DNA from: Psychromicrobium lacuslunae
GTDB lineage: Bacteria > Actinomycetota > Actinomycetes > Actinomycetales > Micrococcaceae
Direction of reading: 5' to 3'
Assembly: GCF_000950575.1 (NCBI RefSeq)
Contig: NZ_CP011005.1
Coordinates: forward strand, 1 to 64,000
DNA: 64,000 bases
The position numbers were made by a program, and so were the translations under genes. Below are positions 50,920 to 61,077 of the stretch, in pieces. Under the pieces are notes generated by a model, which searched no databases, was not told the origin of the DNA, and was given only the letters and a program-made list of their open reading frames with translations. The first letter of the stretch is position 1. Each line of letters begins with the position of its first letter.

Positions 50920-52115
50920 CGGGGGATCCGGGTTTCGAGTTGCCACTGCTCAGCTATCGCCGATGCAGCAAAGGTGCCGCCCAATTGCTGTGCGCGGAAG
51001 GCCATATTCTGCAAACCGCGGCCCGTGCCCTGCGGGGCGGGTAGTTCCTTCGGTAGCCGGTTATACACCCGAAGTACCACGTCCTCGCCGGCGGCGTGCA
51101 AGTCAATCAGAATGCGCTGCCCGGGAGCGTGTTTTGCCGCGTTGACCAAGGCTTCCTGGCAGATTCGGTACAGCGTATTGGCGCTGCCCGCCGAAATCTC
51201 CGGCACAGCGCTAAAGTCCAGTTCGATCTCGGCATCTAGTGAACTGCTGTTCTTGGCGAGCGCGCGGAGCTCGGCCGCTAGATCAGCCGCGCCAGCAGAT
51301 TGCCGCGAATCGGGATCGGGGCCGCCGCCATGCAGCATATCGATCATCTGCCGCATATCAGTCAACGCTTGCACTGAGCTGCGCCGCGCGGTTTGCAGCA
51401 CCTCACTTTGCAGCTCGGGGTCTGTGCTGCGCAGAGCTGCCTCGCTCTGCAGCGCAATCGCGGAAAGTCTGCCAGCGATCACATCATGGAGATCCCGAGC
51501 CATTCTGCTGCGCTCGGTGGCAATGGCGAGCTGGGTGTCAAGTGCCGCGAGCCGTCGTTCCTGAGCTACTAACTGGGCCGCCTGATCGGCCCTTTGCTGT
51601 TCAGCCTGAGCGATCTGCCGATGCGTGCGGACATTGCCTGCCCACCACATTGGGGTGAGGAAGACAATCACTGCCTGTAGCGCGAAAGCCAGAATGGCTT
51701 GTAAGTTCGCGGTCGCCGCCACCGCCCAGAGCACGCTCAGCACGCTCAGCAGCACGGCCACCAGCTGGCTGGCCCGACTCAACCGCTCCGAACCGTAGAG
51801 CACACCGCTGAAGATTATTTCGAAAACGAGCAGCAGGCAGATAATGCCCGCATCGCTGAGCAAGGCCAGCGCTGCCGCTATCGCACACAGCGTGATCATT
51901 AACTTTGGCCGGGTACTGCGTAGTGTCACCCCCGCGCAGCCGAGCAGCAATGCCACCGGCCAGAGCGCCGGGCCCAGACCAAGATGCAAAGGGAAACTGC
52001 TCAGGATATTGATTCCAGCGAGTTGTACGATCGCACCGAAAACTAGATAGAACAGCGCAATGCCCAAGTCGGCGCGTGGCAGCCGAGTCAACAGTTGAAA
52101 GGGCCGCGGCGTCAT
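50916..52115 (-). CDS. Two-component sensor histidine kinase (second)
   Basis: A 399-residue HisKA_3-type kinase. Five to six membrane helices fill residues 17-155, then a coiled linker (HRQIAQAEQQRADQAAQLVA). The phosphorylated His210 is in MARDLHDVIAGRLSAIAL, the N-box is CQEALVNAAKHAPG, and the G-box is reduced to GTGRGLQNMAFRAQQLGG. The DxG of the ATPase domain is poorly conserved (VLRVYNRLPKE), which might weaken ATP binding. It is divergent from the membrane-protein gene at 52241. Confidence 0.9.
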   Translation of the reverse strand: MTPRPFQLLTRLPRADLGIALFYLVFGAIVQLAGINILSSFPLHLGLGPALWPVALLLGCAGVTLRSTRPKLMITLCAIAAALALLSDAGIICLLLVFEIIFSGVLYGSERLSRASQLVAVLLSVLSVLWAVAATANLQAILAFALQAVIVFLTPMWWAGNVRTHRQIAQAEQQRADQAAQLVAQERRLAALDTQLAIATERSRMARDLHDVIAGRLSAIALQSEAALRSTDPELQSEVLQTARRSSVQALTDMRQMIDMLHGGGPDPDSRQSAGAADLAAELRALAKNSSSLDAEIELDFSAVPEISAGSANTLYRICQEALVNAAKHAPGQRILIDLHAAGEDVVLRVYNRLPKELPAPQGTGRGLQNMAFRAQQLGGTFAASAIAEQWQLETRIPR

Positions 52116-52240
52116 ACTTCATTCTTTCCTTCTGTTCGGTTGGCCGACAAGCCTGCTAGTCAATGACTCCTTCGAAAGGAGGAGGCGCCCTCCTGCCGAT
52201 GGCGGATGTGCGGCGGTGGAGCGATCGGCAGACTCAAGGT

Positions 52241-52555
52241 ATGAAACATTGGTTGCTGCACACCGCGATCTTCCTGATCGCGCAGCTCATCTTCTTCGCA
52301 CTTGGCTATTCCTGGCCATGGGAGGTACTCAGTGGTCGAACTCCGTTGAACTCCATTTTTAGTTCCATTGACGGGCAGTTGTGGACGGCTAATACCTCGC
52401 GGATCTGGAGCATTGTCTGGCTCATTGATTCGGTGATCACGCTGTTTTCCTTGGGGCGGAAACCTGCTGCGGCGGACCCCGCGGAACGCACTAAGCAGCA
52501 GGACGGTACGGCCCCATCAGCTCACCGGGATCTTCCCGGCGGAAACGCGGGCTAA
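52241..52555 (+). CDS. Small membrane protein, function unknown
   Basis: A 104-residue protein starting MKHWLLHTAIFLIAQLIFFA, with two hydrophobic segments (about residues 5-24 and 55-75) and a polar Lys/Ala/Pro-rich tail. The ATG at 52241 puts the first helix at the start, as expected; the frame is open 78 nt further upstream with a GGAGG before an alternative start at 52163. Its stop lies 3 nt before the next gene, so they are cotranscribed. Confidence 0.7.
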   Translation: MKHWLLHTAIFLIAQLIFFALGYSWPWEVLSGRTPLNSIFSSIDGQLWTANTSRIWSIVWLIDSVITLFSLGRKPAAADPAERTKQQDGTAPSAHRDLPGGNAG

Positions 52556-52558
52556 GCA

Positions 52559-53158
52559 ATGGATATTCTGCAGGCGGCCCAGCAGAACCCGATCGTAGCG
52601 CTGATCGTGGCGTGTGAGGTTGGGTTGTGGGTTTTACTGTTAGGCGGCTTGGCGTTGCGCTATTTACTGCGGCTGCGCAGAGTTAGCGCTGCTGTTTTGG
52701 CAGGGATCCCGTTGCTCGACGTTGTCTTGGTGGTGGCTGTTGCCTTGGATCTAATGCGCGGCGCGGAGGTTGAATGGGTGCATGGGCTGGCGGCCTATTA
52801 TCTGGGAGTCAGCCTGGCCTTCGGGCCAGCTATGGTGCGCTACGTCGATGTCCGCTTCGCCCATCGCTTCGCCGCTGGGCCGCCGCCACCGGCCAAGCCG
52901 CGGCCCGGTGCGGAAAAGCGGGCCGCGGCTTGGAAAGAATGGTACCGAGTGGTCACTGCTGCGGCGATCGCTTCGCTGGTGTTGCTCGGCCTGATCGTCT
53001 TCTTCGCCAAGCCCGAGGCTCAGCAGACTTTGCTTTGGTGGATTGGCCGAGCCTGGGCGATCGCCGGCCTATGGTTGCTGTTCGGACCGTTGTTTGAGAG
53101 CGGGAAGTCTGCCGAGCAGCGTTCGCCCGGCGCGGAAGCCCGCTCTAACGGCGGCTGA
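52559..53158 (+). CDS. Integral membrane protein, function unknown
   Basis: A 199-residue protein with about five transmembrane helices (approximately residues 12-35, 43-62, 75-95, 132-150 and 160-178) and a basic cytoplasmic loop (PPPPAKPRPGAEKRAAAWKE). No motif points to a function. It follows the small membrane protein by 3 nt and precedes another membrane protein by 28 nt. Genes of this type are found near xth and trpS in related actinobacteria. Confidence 0.78.
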   Translation: MDILQAAQQNPIVALIVACEVGLWVLLLGGLALRYLLRLRRVSAAVLAGIPLLDVVLVVAVALDLMRGAEVEWVHGLAAYYLGVSLAFGPAMVRYVDVRFAHRFAAGPPPPAKPRPGAEKRAAAWKEWYRVVTAAAIASLVLLGLIVFFAKPEAQQTLLWWIGRAWAIAGLWLLFGPLFESGKSAEQRSPGAEARSNGG

Positions 53159-53186
53159 AGCGCCTTAAAGCTGAAAGAATGGGAAG

Positions 53187-53729
53187 ATGTTCCCGCAAAG
53201 CACAGACAGCGCATCAGCCAGTAATAAGCGTCGCCCGGGCCGCTGGGCGGCTGTTGGGCCGATCATCTTGGCCGTGGTGTTCCTGGTTGCCCTGGTCATG
53301 GCGGCAAATAACAACACGGTGCTCGGTTGGTTCATTGTGGTGGTGGCGCTGGCCTGGCTGATCTTGGCCACCCTGGTCTACATCGGGGTGTATCGGGCTG
53401 CGCGCTTCGGCGCCGATCAGATTCGTCGAGCGCAGTCCAGTTTTCAAAAGCAGGGCCAGCCGACACCCCCGGACGCTGGCACCCAGCTGGTTGATGCGGT
53501 GCCCACTGATGGGGTGCGGGATATGAAACTGGACCACAGCTTCAAAATTGTTCAGGTGCAGGCCAGAGTGATTGCCGATCAGCTTGCCAACGCCAAGGAT
53601 CAGGAAGCTATTGAACGAGCATTGGAAACCATTCAAATCACTGCACACAATGGTCGGGACATGCTGGGTGTGAACAAGAAGGACGATCCTGGCTCTGAGC
53701 CGGTGACCGGCGTCGTGATCGACGGGTAG
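53187..53729 (+). CDS. Membrane-anchored protein of unknown function
   Basis: A 180-residue protein with two adjacent membrane helices (about residues 22-40 and 47-70) and a soluble C-terminal part. The latter contains a helical region (VQARVIADQLANAKDQEAIE) and ends GVVIDG. The ATG at 53187 lies 28 nt after the previous stop, with AAAGAATGGGAAG upstream as a weak ribosome site. xth begins 10 nt after its stop, so it belongs to the same run of genes. I do not recognise the family. Confidence 0.75.
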   Translation: MFPQSTDSASASNKRRPGRWAAVGPIILAVVFLVALVMAANNNTVLGWFIVVVALAWLILATLVYIGVYRAARFGADQIRRAQSSFQKQGQPTPPDAGTQLVDAVPTDGVRDMKLDHSFKIVQVQARVIADQLANAKDQEAIERALETIQITAHNGRDMLGVNKKDDPGSEPVTGVVIDG

Positions 53730-53739
53730 AGTTGGTCGG

Positions 53740-54582
53740 GTGAGTACTCCAAGCATAGAAAAAGCGAAGAACGCGCTCCGCGTGGCTTCCGTCAATGTGA
53801 ACGGAATCCGGGCCTCCTACCGCAAGGGAATGGCCGAATGGCTGCCCTCGCGTGATGTTGACATCCTGTGCCTGCAAGAAGTTCGTGCCCCAGACGACGT
53901 GGTCGAGGGGTATCTTTCCGAGGACTGGCACCTGCTGCTGGCCGCTGCGGAAGCCAAGGGCCGGGCCGGGGTCGCGATTGCGTCGCGAAAGGACTCCGTT
54001 GAGCCGATTGCTACCCGAATCGGCATCGGCGATGACTACTTTGCTACCGCCGGTCGTTGGGTCGAGGCGGATTACCGGCTCTCTGACGGCAAGCAGCTCA
54101 CCGTGGTGAGCGCCTATGTGCACTCCGGCGAGGTTGATACGCCTAAACAGGTCGATAAGTACCGCTTCTTAGATGTGATGATTACCCGGCTGCCGCAGCT
54201 GGCTGCGCACTCGGACTATGCCCTGGTGGTGGGTGACCTCAACGTTGGGCACACCACCTTGGACATTAAGAACTGGAAAGGCAACGTCAAGAACGCTGGC
54301 TTCCTGCCCGAGGAACGTGCCTATTTCGACCGTTTCTTCGGCGAGGAAATCGGTTGGAAGGACGTGCACCGCGAACTTTCCGGACCGGTAGAAGGTCCCT
54401 ATACCTGGTGGTCACAGCGTGGCCAGGCCTTCGATAACGACACCGGTTGGCGGATTGACTACCAGATGGCTAACCCGGCGCTTGCGGCAGCTGCCAGCTC
54501 GGCCGTGGTTGATCGCGCCGCGAGCTATGACTTGCGCTGGTCCGATCACGCCCCGCTCGTCGTCGATTACACCATCCGCTGA
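53740..54582 (+). CDS. xth: Exodeoxyribonuclease III
   Basis: A 280-residue EEP-fold AP endonuclease/3'-5' exonuclease of base-excision repair. Key motifs are SVNVNGIRA, LCLQEVRA (metal Glu), VVSAYVHSG, VVGDLNVGHT (Asp and Asn of the active site), WWSQRGQAFDNDTGWRIDY and the terminal SDHAPLVVDY with catalytic Asp-His. Start GTG at 53740. trpS starts 9 nt after the stop, an arrangement common in Arthrobacter-like genomes. Confidence 0.95.
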   Translation: MSTPSIEKAKNALRVASVNVNGIRASYRKGMAEWLPSRDVDILCLQEVRAPDDVVEGYLSEDWHLLLAAAEAKGRAGVAIASRKDSVEPIATRIGIGDDYFATAGRWVEADYRLSDGKQLTVVSAYVHSGEVDTPKQVDKYRFLDVMITRLPQLAAHSDYALVVGDLNVGHTTLDIKNWKGNVKNAGFLPEERAYFDRFFGEEIGWKDVHRELSGPVEGPYTWWSQRGQAFDNDTGWRIDYQMANPALAAAASSAVVDRAASYDLRWSDHAPLVVDYTIR

Positions 54583-55626
<1,044 letters not shown>

Positions 55627-55629
55627 TCC

Positions 55630-56196
55630 ATGTCGGAAATTGAACCGGGGGAGCAGGTAGCGGGCGATCAACCGCGCTTGGTCGGTGTCGTAGTAGCCCT
55701 GCCGGAACCTTTCGCCAGCGAACTGAAAAGCTGGCGTGCCTCCTTTGGCGACCCACTCGCCGAGGTGGTCCCGGGCCACATCACTTTGGTCACCACCACG
55801 CCCGCAGAAGACTGGCAAGCGGTGCTGGAACACGTCCGGGCGGTGGCCGCTGAGCAGCATGGTTTCCAGGTTCAACTGCAAGGCACCGGGGCTTTCCGAC
55901 CGGTGTCCCCGGTGGTATATCTCAATGTGGTGAGAGGTTTTGAGGACTGCGTCGCCTTGCATGAAAAACTCCAGGACGGACCGCTGGCCAGAGATTTGCC
56001 GTTCCCGTTCTATCCTCATGTCACGGTGGCCCACGATGTCTCCGAACTGGCCATGGACGAGGCGCAGCGACGCCTTGCTTCCTATCAAGCTGAGTTCCCA
56101 GTGGATAGCATGGGACTGTATGAGCACGACGCCGACGGCGTGTGGCAACTGCAGGAGGAGCTGTTTTTTGGCGGTCAGGAAGATTCCGAAAGCTAA
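55630..56196 (+). CDS. 2'-5' RNA ligase-like (2H phosphoesterase) protein
   Basis: A 188-residue protein with the two His-x-Thr motifs that define the 2H fold: GHITLVTTTP (about residue 46) and YPHVTVAHDV (about 130). The fold handles cyclic phosphodiesters at RNA ends; the natural substrate of these bacterial proteins is generally unknown. The ATG is 3 nt after trpS. Its last 29 nt overlap the yihY gene. Confidence 0.88.
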   Translation: MSEIEPGEQVAGDQPRLVGVVVALPEPFASELKSWRASFGDPLAEVVPGHITLVTTTPAEDWQAVLEHVRAVAAEQHGFQVQLQGTGAFRPVSPVVYLNVVRGFEDCVALHEKLQDGPLARDLPFPFYPHVTVAHDVSELAMDEAQRRLASYQAEFPVDSMGLYEHDADGVWQLQEELFFGGQEDSES

Positions 56197-57217
56197 GCAG
56201 GCGGCGGTATTGACGCCGGCTCCCACCGATCGTAAGGAGCTTGAGCGGCGGCTGCTACTGAAGCGGGTAGAGCTCAGCAAGGCGAAGCGCAAAGCCCCCG
56301 GCGCACCGAATCCGCTGCAAGCGCGAGTCGAGTACTATCTTGCCGCGCTCAACCTCTTCAGACCGATGCGTGCCTTCCAGACTTACTCCTTGCGGCACGG
56401 TCCGCTGCTGGCAGCCGGCTCTGCCTACAATATGTTCTTCTCGGTGGCTGCCATGCTGGTAGCGGGGTTCTCCATTCTCGGCATCGTGGCAAACGGGAAC
56501 CGGGACCTGCAGAATATCGTGATCGATGCGGTGAATAAATCGACACCGGGCCTGATCAAGATGTCTGATGGCGAAAGCGGTCTGGCCACTCCTCAGGATT
56601 TGTTCAATGCCGGCAGCGGTTTCGGCTGGGCGTTGGTGATTTCTCTGGCCGCACTGCTGCTCACCTCGCTGGGCTGGATCGGTGGCCTGCGGGAGGGCGT
56701 CAGGGGTATTTTTGATTCCGGCCCGTTGATGACGAATCCAATACTGCTCAAACTGAAGGATGCCGCCACCCTGGTGGTGCTGGGGATAGTTCTGGTGATC
56801 ACCTCGGTAATCAGTGTTGGGGTGGTGACCGCTTTGGACAGCGTGATAGCGGCGCTCTCCTTGGATCCGGCGAGTGTCCGGCCGATCACTTACATTGCTT
56901 CGCTACTGGTTTTGCTGCTGCTTGACCTGGCGGTTTGTATGGCACTCTTTCGGGTAGTCTCGGCGGTCACCATGCCAAGAGGCGTGCTCTGGCAAACCGC
57001 CCTCATCGCTGCAGTGGGTTCCACTGTGTTACGCGCGCTCTCCAGCTTGCTGCTGGCAAATGTGGCCGGAAAGAACCCGCTGCTAGCGCCGTTCTCGGTG
57101 ATTCTCGGTCTCTTCGTCTGGTTTTACCTGCTCTCGCAGGTATACCTCATCGCGGCAGGGTGGGGTGCGGTAGGCAAGGCCGATGCCGAGCAAGGCAGGA
57201 CGACACAGCCAGCCTAG
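56168..57217 (+). CDS. YihY/BrkB-family inner-membrane protein
   Basis: A 349-residue protein with a basic, Lys-rich cytoplasmic start and about six transmembrane helices. The family segments LRHGPLLAAGSAYNMFFSVA, LTSLGWIGGLREGVRGIF and the late FVWFYLLSQVYLIAAGWGAV are clear. I place the start at TTG 56168: AGGAGGAG sits 7-8 nt upstream inside the 2H gene, and no ATG in frame lies before the family start. Although named for a supposed RNase BN, the family is of unknown membrane function. Confidence 0.88.
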   Translation: MAVRKIPKAKQAAVLTPAPTDRKELERRLLLKRVELSKAKRKAPGAPNPLQARVEYYLAALNLFRPMRAFQTYSLRHGPLLAAGSAYNMFFSVAAMLVAGFSILGIVANGNRDLQNIVIDAVNKSTPGLIKMSDGESGLATPQDLFNAGSGFGWALVISLAALLLTSLGWIGGLREGVRGIFDSGPLMTNPILLKLKDAATLVVLGIVLVITSVISVGVVTALDSVIAALSLDPASVRPITYIASLLVLLLLDLAVCMALFRVVSAVTMPRGVLWQTALIAAVGSTVLRALSSLLLANVAGKNPLLAPFSVILGLFVWFYLLSQVYLIAAGWGAVGKADAEQGRTTQPA

Positions 57218-57239
57218 CGACGACGCCTCGCGGTTCCCT

Positions 57240-57332
57240 CCCAGTTGTGCCACTGAAAGTCTCCAGAGCGACGAAAGTGCACTCTTGGGGAGCACTTCGG
57301 TCACAGTAGAAACATTCAGTGGGACAACTGGG
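57240..57332. repeat. Long foldback sequence between convergent genes
   Basis: Arms 57240-57257 and 57315-57332 are complementary at 17 of 18 positions (CCCAGTTGTGCCACTGAA against its complement). Inside them, CGAAAGTGC and GCACTTCGG offer more pairing. The whole 93-nt element can fold on itself and lies between the ends of yihY and the minus-strand gene at 57369. It is either a terminator for both or a palindromic repeat element. Confidence 0.65.
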
Positions 57333-57368
57333 TAGACGGCGGGCGCAGGTGCTGGCTATGGGTCTGGT

Positions 57369-57629
57369 TCAGCCTGCTTGGAACTTTTCTACCAGGGTTT
57401 GGTGGAAGTCCTGGAGTTGCTCGGCAGAGTCCAGGGAACGTGCGGCATCGGTGATTGAGTACCATTCGTTGGCCTGATCGTAACGACACCGCGCCACGGC
57501 TCGCGGCGAGGGCGCAGTATCATCCAGCGAGGATTCAATCTCTACCTCCCCGGTGATCACGCCGACCTCATCGGTCATAATTCCGCCCGGGGCGACCTTA
57601 AGGACTGTGGAAAAGACCTCAGCAGGCAT
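57369..57629 (-). CDS. Small conserved-looking protein, function unknown
   Basis: An 86-residue acidic, soluble protein (MPAEVFSTVLKVAPGGIMTD, later RCRYDQANEWYSITDAARSL and FHQTLVEKF). No signal peptide or membrane segment. Its start overlaps the end of the HNH nuclease gene by 11 nt, so both are translated from one message. I do not recognise the family. Confidence 0.7.
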   Translation of the reverse strand: MPAEVFSTVLKVAPGGIMTDEVGVITGEVEIESSLDDTAPSPRAVARCRYDQANEWYSITDAARSLDSAEQLQDFHQTLVEKFQAG

Positions 57630-58248
57630 TGAGTTCCTTCTGTAGTGCCGACTTTTCTGCGCTATCAATGGTGAGATTCCAGTAGGACTTTACCGCGATC
57701 CAGGCCTTTGTGTAGTCGCAGCGGAAGCTGGAGTTCGTGGGCATCCACTGTGCCGGGTCCTGATCGCCCTTGGAGCGGTTAGCGGAAGCAGAAACCGCTA
57801 GCAGTTGCGGCCGAGTCAGGTCGTTGGCAAACTTCTTCCGGTCATCGATGCTCCAGTTTGCGGCACCGGAACGCCAAGCCTCAGCTAGCGGCACCATGTG
57901 ATCGATATCGAGCGATGAGGAATCGGTGATCGTGACATTATCGTAAGCGCTCGTCCAGCTCCCCGAGGTCGCTTTACAAGCCGAATCTGTCACCACGTTC
58001 TTGCCATCCCGCTTGAGCACCGTCTCGCGAGTGTCGCAAGTTCCGGAAATGGTGATCCAGGTAGGGAACTCCGAACGAGAATAACCGGTCATCGGGCCCT
58101 CCGCCGCCACCGTGAGCGCGTTGAGCGATTGCTGGGAGGTGGCGACCGAGGGCAGCGTCGGCAGCACAGCGTTTGCCGCTCCCACCGGGATGAAGAGAAT
58201 CAGGGCGAGCAGGGCGCCGATCACGAAGCCGAGGCGTTTGAGCATCAT
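57619..58248 (-). CDS. Secreted HNH endonuclease family protein (DUF1524/GmrSD C-terminal type)
   Basis: A 209-residue protein with a signal peptide (MMLKRLGFVIGALLALILFI, cleavage near ANA) and an HNH nuclease domain of the DUF1524 kind. Its motifs are LDIDHMVPLAEAWRSGA (the catalytic DHxVPL His), then ANRSKGDQDPAQWMP with the Asn and the Asp-Pro-W-P that complete the site. Such exported nucleases degrade extracellular DNA. The start is one of two adjacent ATGs, with AAGGA in front. Confidence 0.9.
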   Translation of the reverse strand: MMLKRLGFVIGALLALILFIPVGAANAVLPTLPSVATSQQSLNALTVAAEGPMTGYSRSEFPTWITISGTCDTRETVLKRDGKNVVTDSACKATSGSWTSAYDNVTITDSSSLDIDHMVPLAEAWRSGAANWSIDDRKKFANDLTRPQLLAVSASANRSKGDQDPAQWMPTNSSFRCDYTKAWIAVKSYWNLTIDSAEKSALQKELNAC

Positions 58249-58373
58249 AGGTCCTTTGCTGAGGTAATTCCGAAACGGGCAAAGCGGTTTCCAAATTATT
58301 CAGTCCAGGTGACGGGCAGTTGAACGTCTGACGACGCTGGCCACAACGCAAGCTGGGGGTTCCCGGTTAAACA

Positions 58374-58447
58374 CCGCGAGTTCGTGGTAGAGTCTCGAAT
58401 TCGCTAGTAATTCCTAACGAATCCGAGACTAAACCACGAACTCGGCG
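58374..58447. repeat. Palindromic repeat element, copy 1
   Basis: An imperfect 74-nt palindrome centred near 58411, with arms built of CGAGTTCGTGGT, AGTCTCG and ATTCG and their complements. Copy 2 at 63473-63548 shares the same word order (CGAGTTCGTGGTTTAGTCTC and GGATTCGCTAGTAATT). It separates the HNH gene start from the end of sdhB and may end the sdh transcript. Confidence 0.75.
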
Positions 58448-58459
58448 GGTGGTGGAGAG

Positions 58460-59272
58460 CTAGATTTGGCGGCTCAGGATGGCTTGCTTGACCTCTGAGA
58501 TGGCCTTGGTGACCTGAATGCCACGCGGGCAGGCTTCCGAGCAGTTGAAGGTGGTCCGGCAGCGCCAGACGCCTTCCTTATCGTTCAGGATCTCCAGCCT
58601 CATATCTCCAGCGTCATCGCGGGAGTCGAAAATGAAACGGTGTGCATTCACGATCGCTGCCGGTCCGAAGTACTGGCCGTCGGTCCAGAACACCGGGCAA
58701 CTCGAGGTGCAGGCGGCGCACAGGATGCACTTGGTGGTGTCGTCGAAACGTTCGCGCTCTTCGGCGGACTGCAGGCGTTCCTTGGTCGGTTCATGGCCCT
58801 TGTTGATCAAGAACGGCATGATCTCACGGTAGGACTGGAAGAACGGCTCCATATCCACAATCAGATCTTTTTCCACCGGCAGACCCTTGATTGGCTCCAC
58901 GGTGATCGGCTTGCTGGTGTCCAGGTCCTTCAGCAGCGTCTTACAAGCCAAGCGGTTCCGGCCATTGATTCGCATCGCATCCGAGCCGCAGACACCGTGT
59001 GCGCAGGAGCGGCGGAAGGACAGCGAGCCGTCGTGCTCCCACTTCACCTTGTGCAGCGCATCAAGCACCCGGTCGGTGCCGTACATGGTGAGCTTCCACT
59101 CATCCCAGTGCGCCTCCTCGCCGTCGGGTCCGCCTGCTTCAGGGTTGTAACGGCGCACCTTGAGGGTGATATCGAAGGTGGGGATTTCGCCACCGCCGCC
59201 CACACTGGCAGGCAAAGTAACCTTTGATGCCGGTTCCGGGGCGGTTTCGGCGGTCTCAATCGCGGTTGTCAT
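58460..59272 (-). CDS. sdhB: Succinate dehydrogenase iron-sulfur subunit
   Basis: A 270-residue electron-transfer subunit of complex II. The plant-type 2Fe-2S ligands are in FRRSCAHGVCGSDAM and RLACKT, and the two bacterial-type clusters in CILCAACTSSCPVFW and CRTTFNCSEACPRGI. An N-terminal extension of about 27 residues precedes the first strand. It is the last gene of sdhC-D-A-B; its ATG overlaps the sdhA stop by one base. Confidence 0.97.
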   Translation of the reverse strand: MTTAIETAETAPEPASKVTLPASVGGGGEIPTFDITLKVRRYNPEAGGPDGEEAHWDEWKLTMYGTDRVLDALHKVKWEHDGSLSFRRSCAHGVCGSDAMRINGRNRLACKTLLKDLDTSKPITVEPIKGLPVEKDLIVDMEPFFQSYREIMPFLINKGHEPTKERLQSAEERERFDDTTKCILCAACTSSCPVFWTDGQYFGPAAIVNAHRFIFDSRDDAGDMRLEILNDKEGVWRCRTTFNCSEACPRGIQVTKAISEVKQAILSRQI

Positions 59273-61035
59273 TAGTACTTCCTCACCATGGGCTCGTAGC
59301 GGGTGAATATGACGGGTTTGGTGTCCAAACGAATGCCAGCAATGTGCTCTGATTCGGCACCGTTATCCAGATAAGCCATTGAGTGCTTCATGAAGTTCTC
59401 ATCGTCGCGGTCCGGGAAGTCCTCGCGGAAGTGACCGCCGCGGGATTCCTGACGGTGCAGAGCCGCAACAGTCATCACCTTGGCCAGTTCAAGCAAGAAA
59501 CCGAGTTCCACGGCCTCGAGTAGATCAAGGTTGAAACGCTTGCCCTTGTCCTGCACGGTGATCCGGGAGTAACGCTCCTCGAGTGAAGCAATGTCCTTAA
59601 GCGCCTGATCCAGGGTTTCGGCGGAGCGGAACACCTGCATATTGGCGTCCATGGTGTCCTGCAGTTCCTTGCGGATCGCGGCAACCTTCTCACCGCCATC
59701 GGAGTTACGCACGTGCTCCAGCAGGGAGACGGTGTAGGCTTCCGGGTCTTCCGGCAACTCAACAAAATCAGCCGTCTTGGCGTATTCAGCGGCGGCAATA
59801 CCGGCGCGTTTGCCGAAAACGTTGATATCCAGCAGTGAGTTGGTGCCGAGCCGGTTGGAGCCGTGCACCGAAACGCAGGCCACCTCACCGGCGGCGTAGA
59901 GACCCGGGATCACAGTGTCGTTGTCCTGCAAGACCTCGGCGGAAATGTTGGTCGGAATGCCGCCCATTGCATAATGCGCGGTGGGGAAGACCGGAACCGG
60001 CTCGGTATAGGGTTCGACGCCGAGGTAAGTGCGGGCGAACTCGGTGATATCGGGCAGCTTGGCATCAATGTGAGCGGGTTCCAAGTGCGTCAGATCCAGC
60101 AGCACATAATCCTTGTTCGGGCCGCAGCCACGGCCTTCGCGCACTTCATTGGCCATCGACCGGGCGACAATATCTCGCGGCGCCAAGTCCTTGATAGTGG
60201 GGGCATAACGCTCCATGAAACGCTCGCCGTCCGAGTTACGCAGGATGGCGCCCTCGCCACGCGCGGCTTCGGAGAGCAGAATGCCGAGCCCGGCCAGACC
60301 GGTCGGATGGAACTGGAAGAACTCCATGTCCTCCAGCGGGATGCCGCGGCGGAAGGCAATTGCCATCCCGTCGCCGGTCAGGGTGTGCGCATTCGAGGTG
60401 GTCTTGAATACTTTGCCTGCGCCACCGGAAGCGAAAACCACCGATTTGGCCTGGAAGACATGCAGTTCACCGGAGGCCAGGTCGTAGGAGACCACGCCGG
60501 CGACTCGCTTCTGGCCGTCGGCATCCTCCACCGTGAGCAGGTCGAGCACGTAGTACTCGTTGTAGAACTCAACCTGGTGCTTGACGCAGTTTTGATACAG
60601 GGTCTGCAGGATCATATGACCGGTGCGGTCGGCAGCGTAGCAAGCACGACGTACCGGCGCTTTGCCGTGGTCGCGAGTGTGGCCACCAAAGCGGCGCTGG
60701 TCGATCCGGCCCTCCGGGGTCCGGTTGAACGGCAGGCCCATCTTTTCCAGATCCAGCACGGCGTCGATTGCCTCTTTTGCCATTACCTCGGCGGCATCTT
60801 GGTCAACCAGGTAATCGCCGCCCTTGACGGTGTCAAAGGTGTGCCATTCCCAGTTGTCTTCCTCAACGTTCGCCAGTGCGGCGCACATGCCACCCTGGGC
60901 GGCACCGGTGTGCGAGCGGGTGGGGTAGAGCTTGGTCAGCACGGCGGTTCGAGCGCGTTGGCCGGATTCAATAGCAGCGCGCATACCCGCGCCGCCGGCT
61001 CCGACAATCACCACATCGTACTTATGGACCTGCAT
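59272..61035 (-). CDS. sdhA: Succinate dehydrogenase flavoprotein subunit
   Basis: A 587-residue FAD-linked catalytic subunit. The Rossmann motif is VVIVGAGGAGMRAAIESG; TRSHTGAAQGGMCAAL carries the His that binds FAD covalently. The substrate-binding HPTGL, the catalytic Arg region PRDIVARSMANE, and HGSNRLGTNSLLDINVFG follow. It oxidises succinate to fumarate at the cytoplasmic face of the membrane, feeding electrons through SdhB to quinone. Length and motifs are standard. Confidence 0.97.
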   Translation of the reverse strand: MQVHKYDVVIVGAGGAGMRAAIESGQRARTAVLTKLYPTRSHTGAAQGGMCAALANVEEDNWEWHTFDTVKGGDYLVDQDAAEVMAKEAIDAVLDLEKMGLPFNRTPEGRIDQRRFGGHTRDHGKAPVRRACYAADRTGHMILQTLYQNCVKHQVEFYNEYYVLDLLTVEDADGQKRVAGVVSYDLASGELHVFQAKSVVFASGGAGKVFKTTSNAHTLTGDGMAIAFRRGIPLEDMEFFQFHPTGLAGLGILLSEAARGEGAILRNSDGERFMERYAPTIKDLAPRDIVARSMANEVREGRGCGPNKDYVLLDLTHLEPAHIDAKLPDITEFARTYLGVEPYTEPVPVFPTAHYAMGGIPTNISAEVLQDNDTVIPGLYAAGEVACVSVHGSNRLGTNSLLDINVFGKRAGIAAAEYAKTADFVELPEDPEAYTVSLLEHVRNSDGGEKVAAIRKELQDTMDANMQVFRSAETLDQALKDIASLEERYSRITVQDKGKRFNLDLLEAVELGFLLELAKVMTVAALHRQESRGGHFREDFPDRDDENFMKHSMAYLDNGAESEHIAGIRLDTKPVIFTRYEPMVRKY

Positions 61036-61077
61036 GCAACCACTCCTTGAGAGGCAAAAAAGAAAATCGAAGAGAAA

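Noticed and set aside
59863-61050. 395-codon open frame antisense to sdhA
   Set aside because: This is a shadow of a highly conserved gene in GC-rich DNA; sdhA on the other strand is certain.
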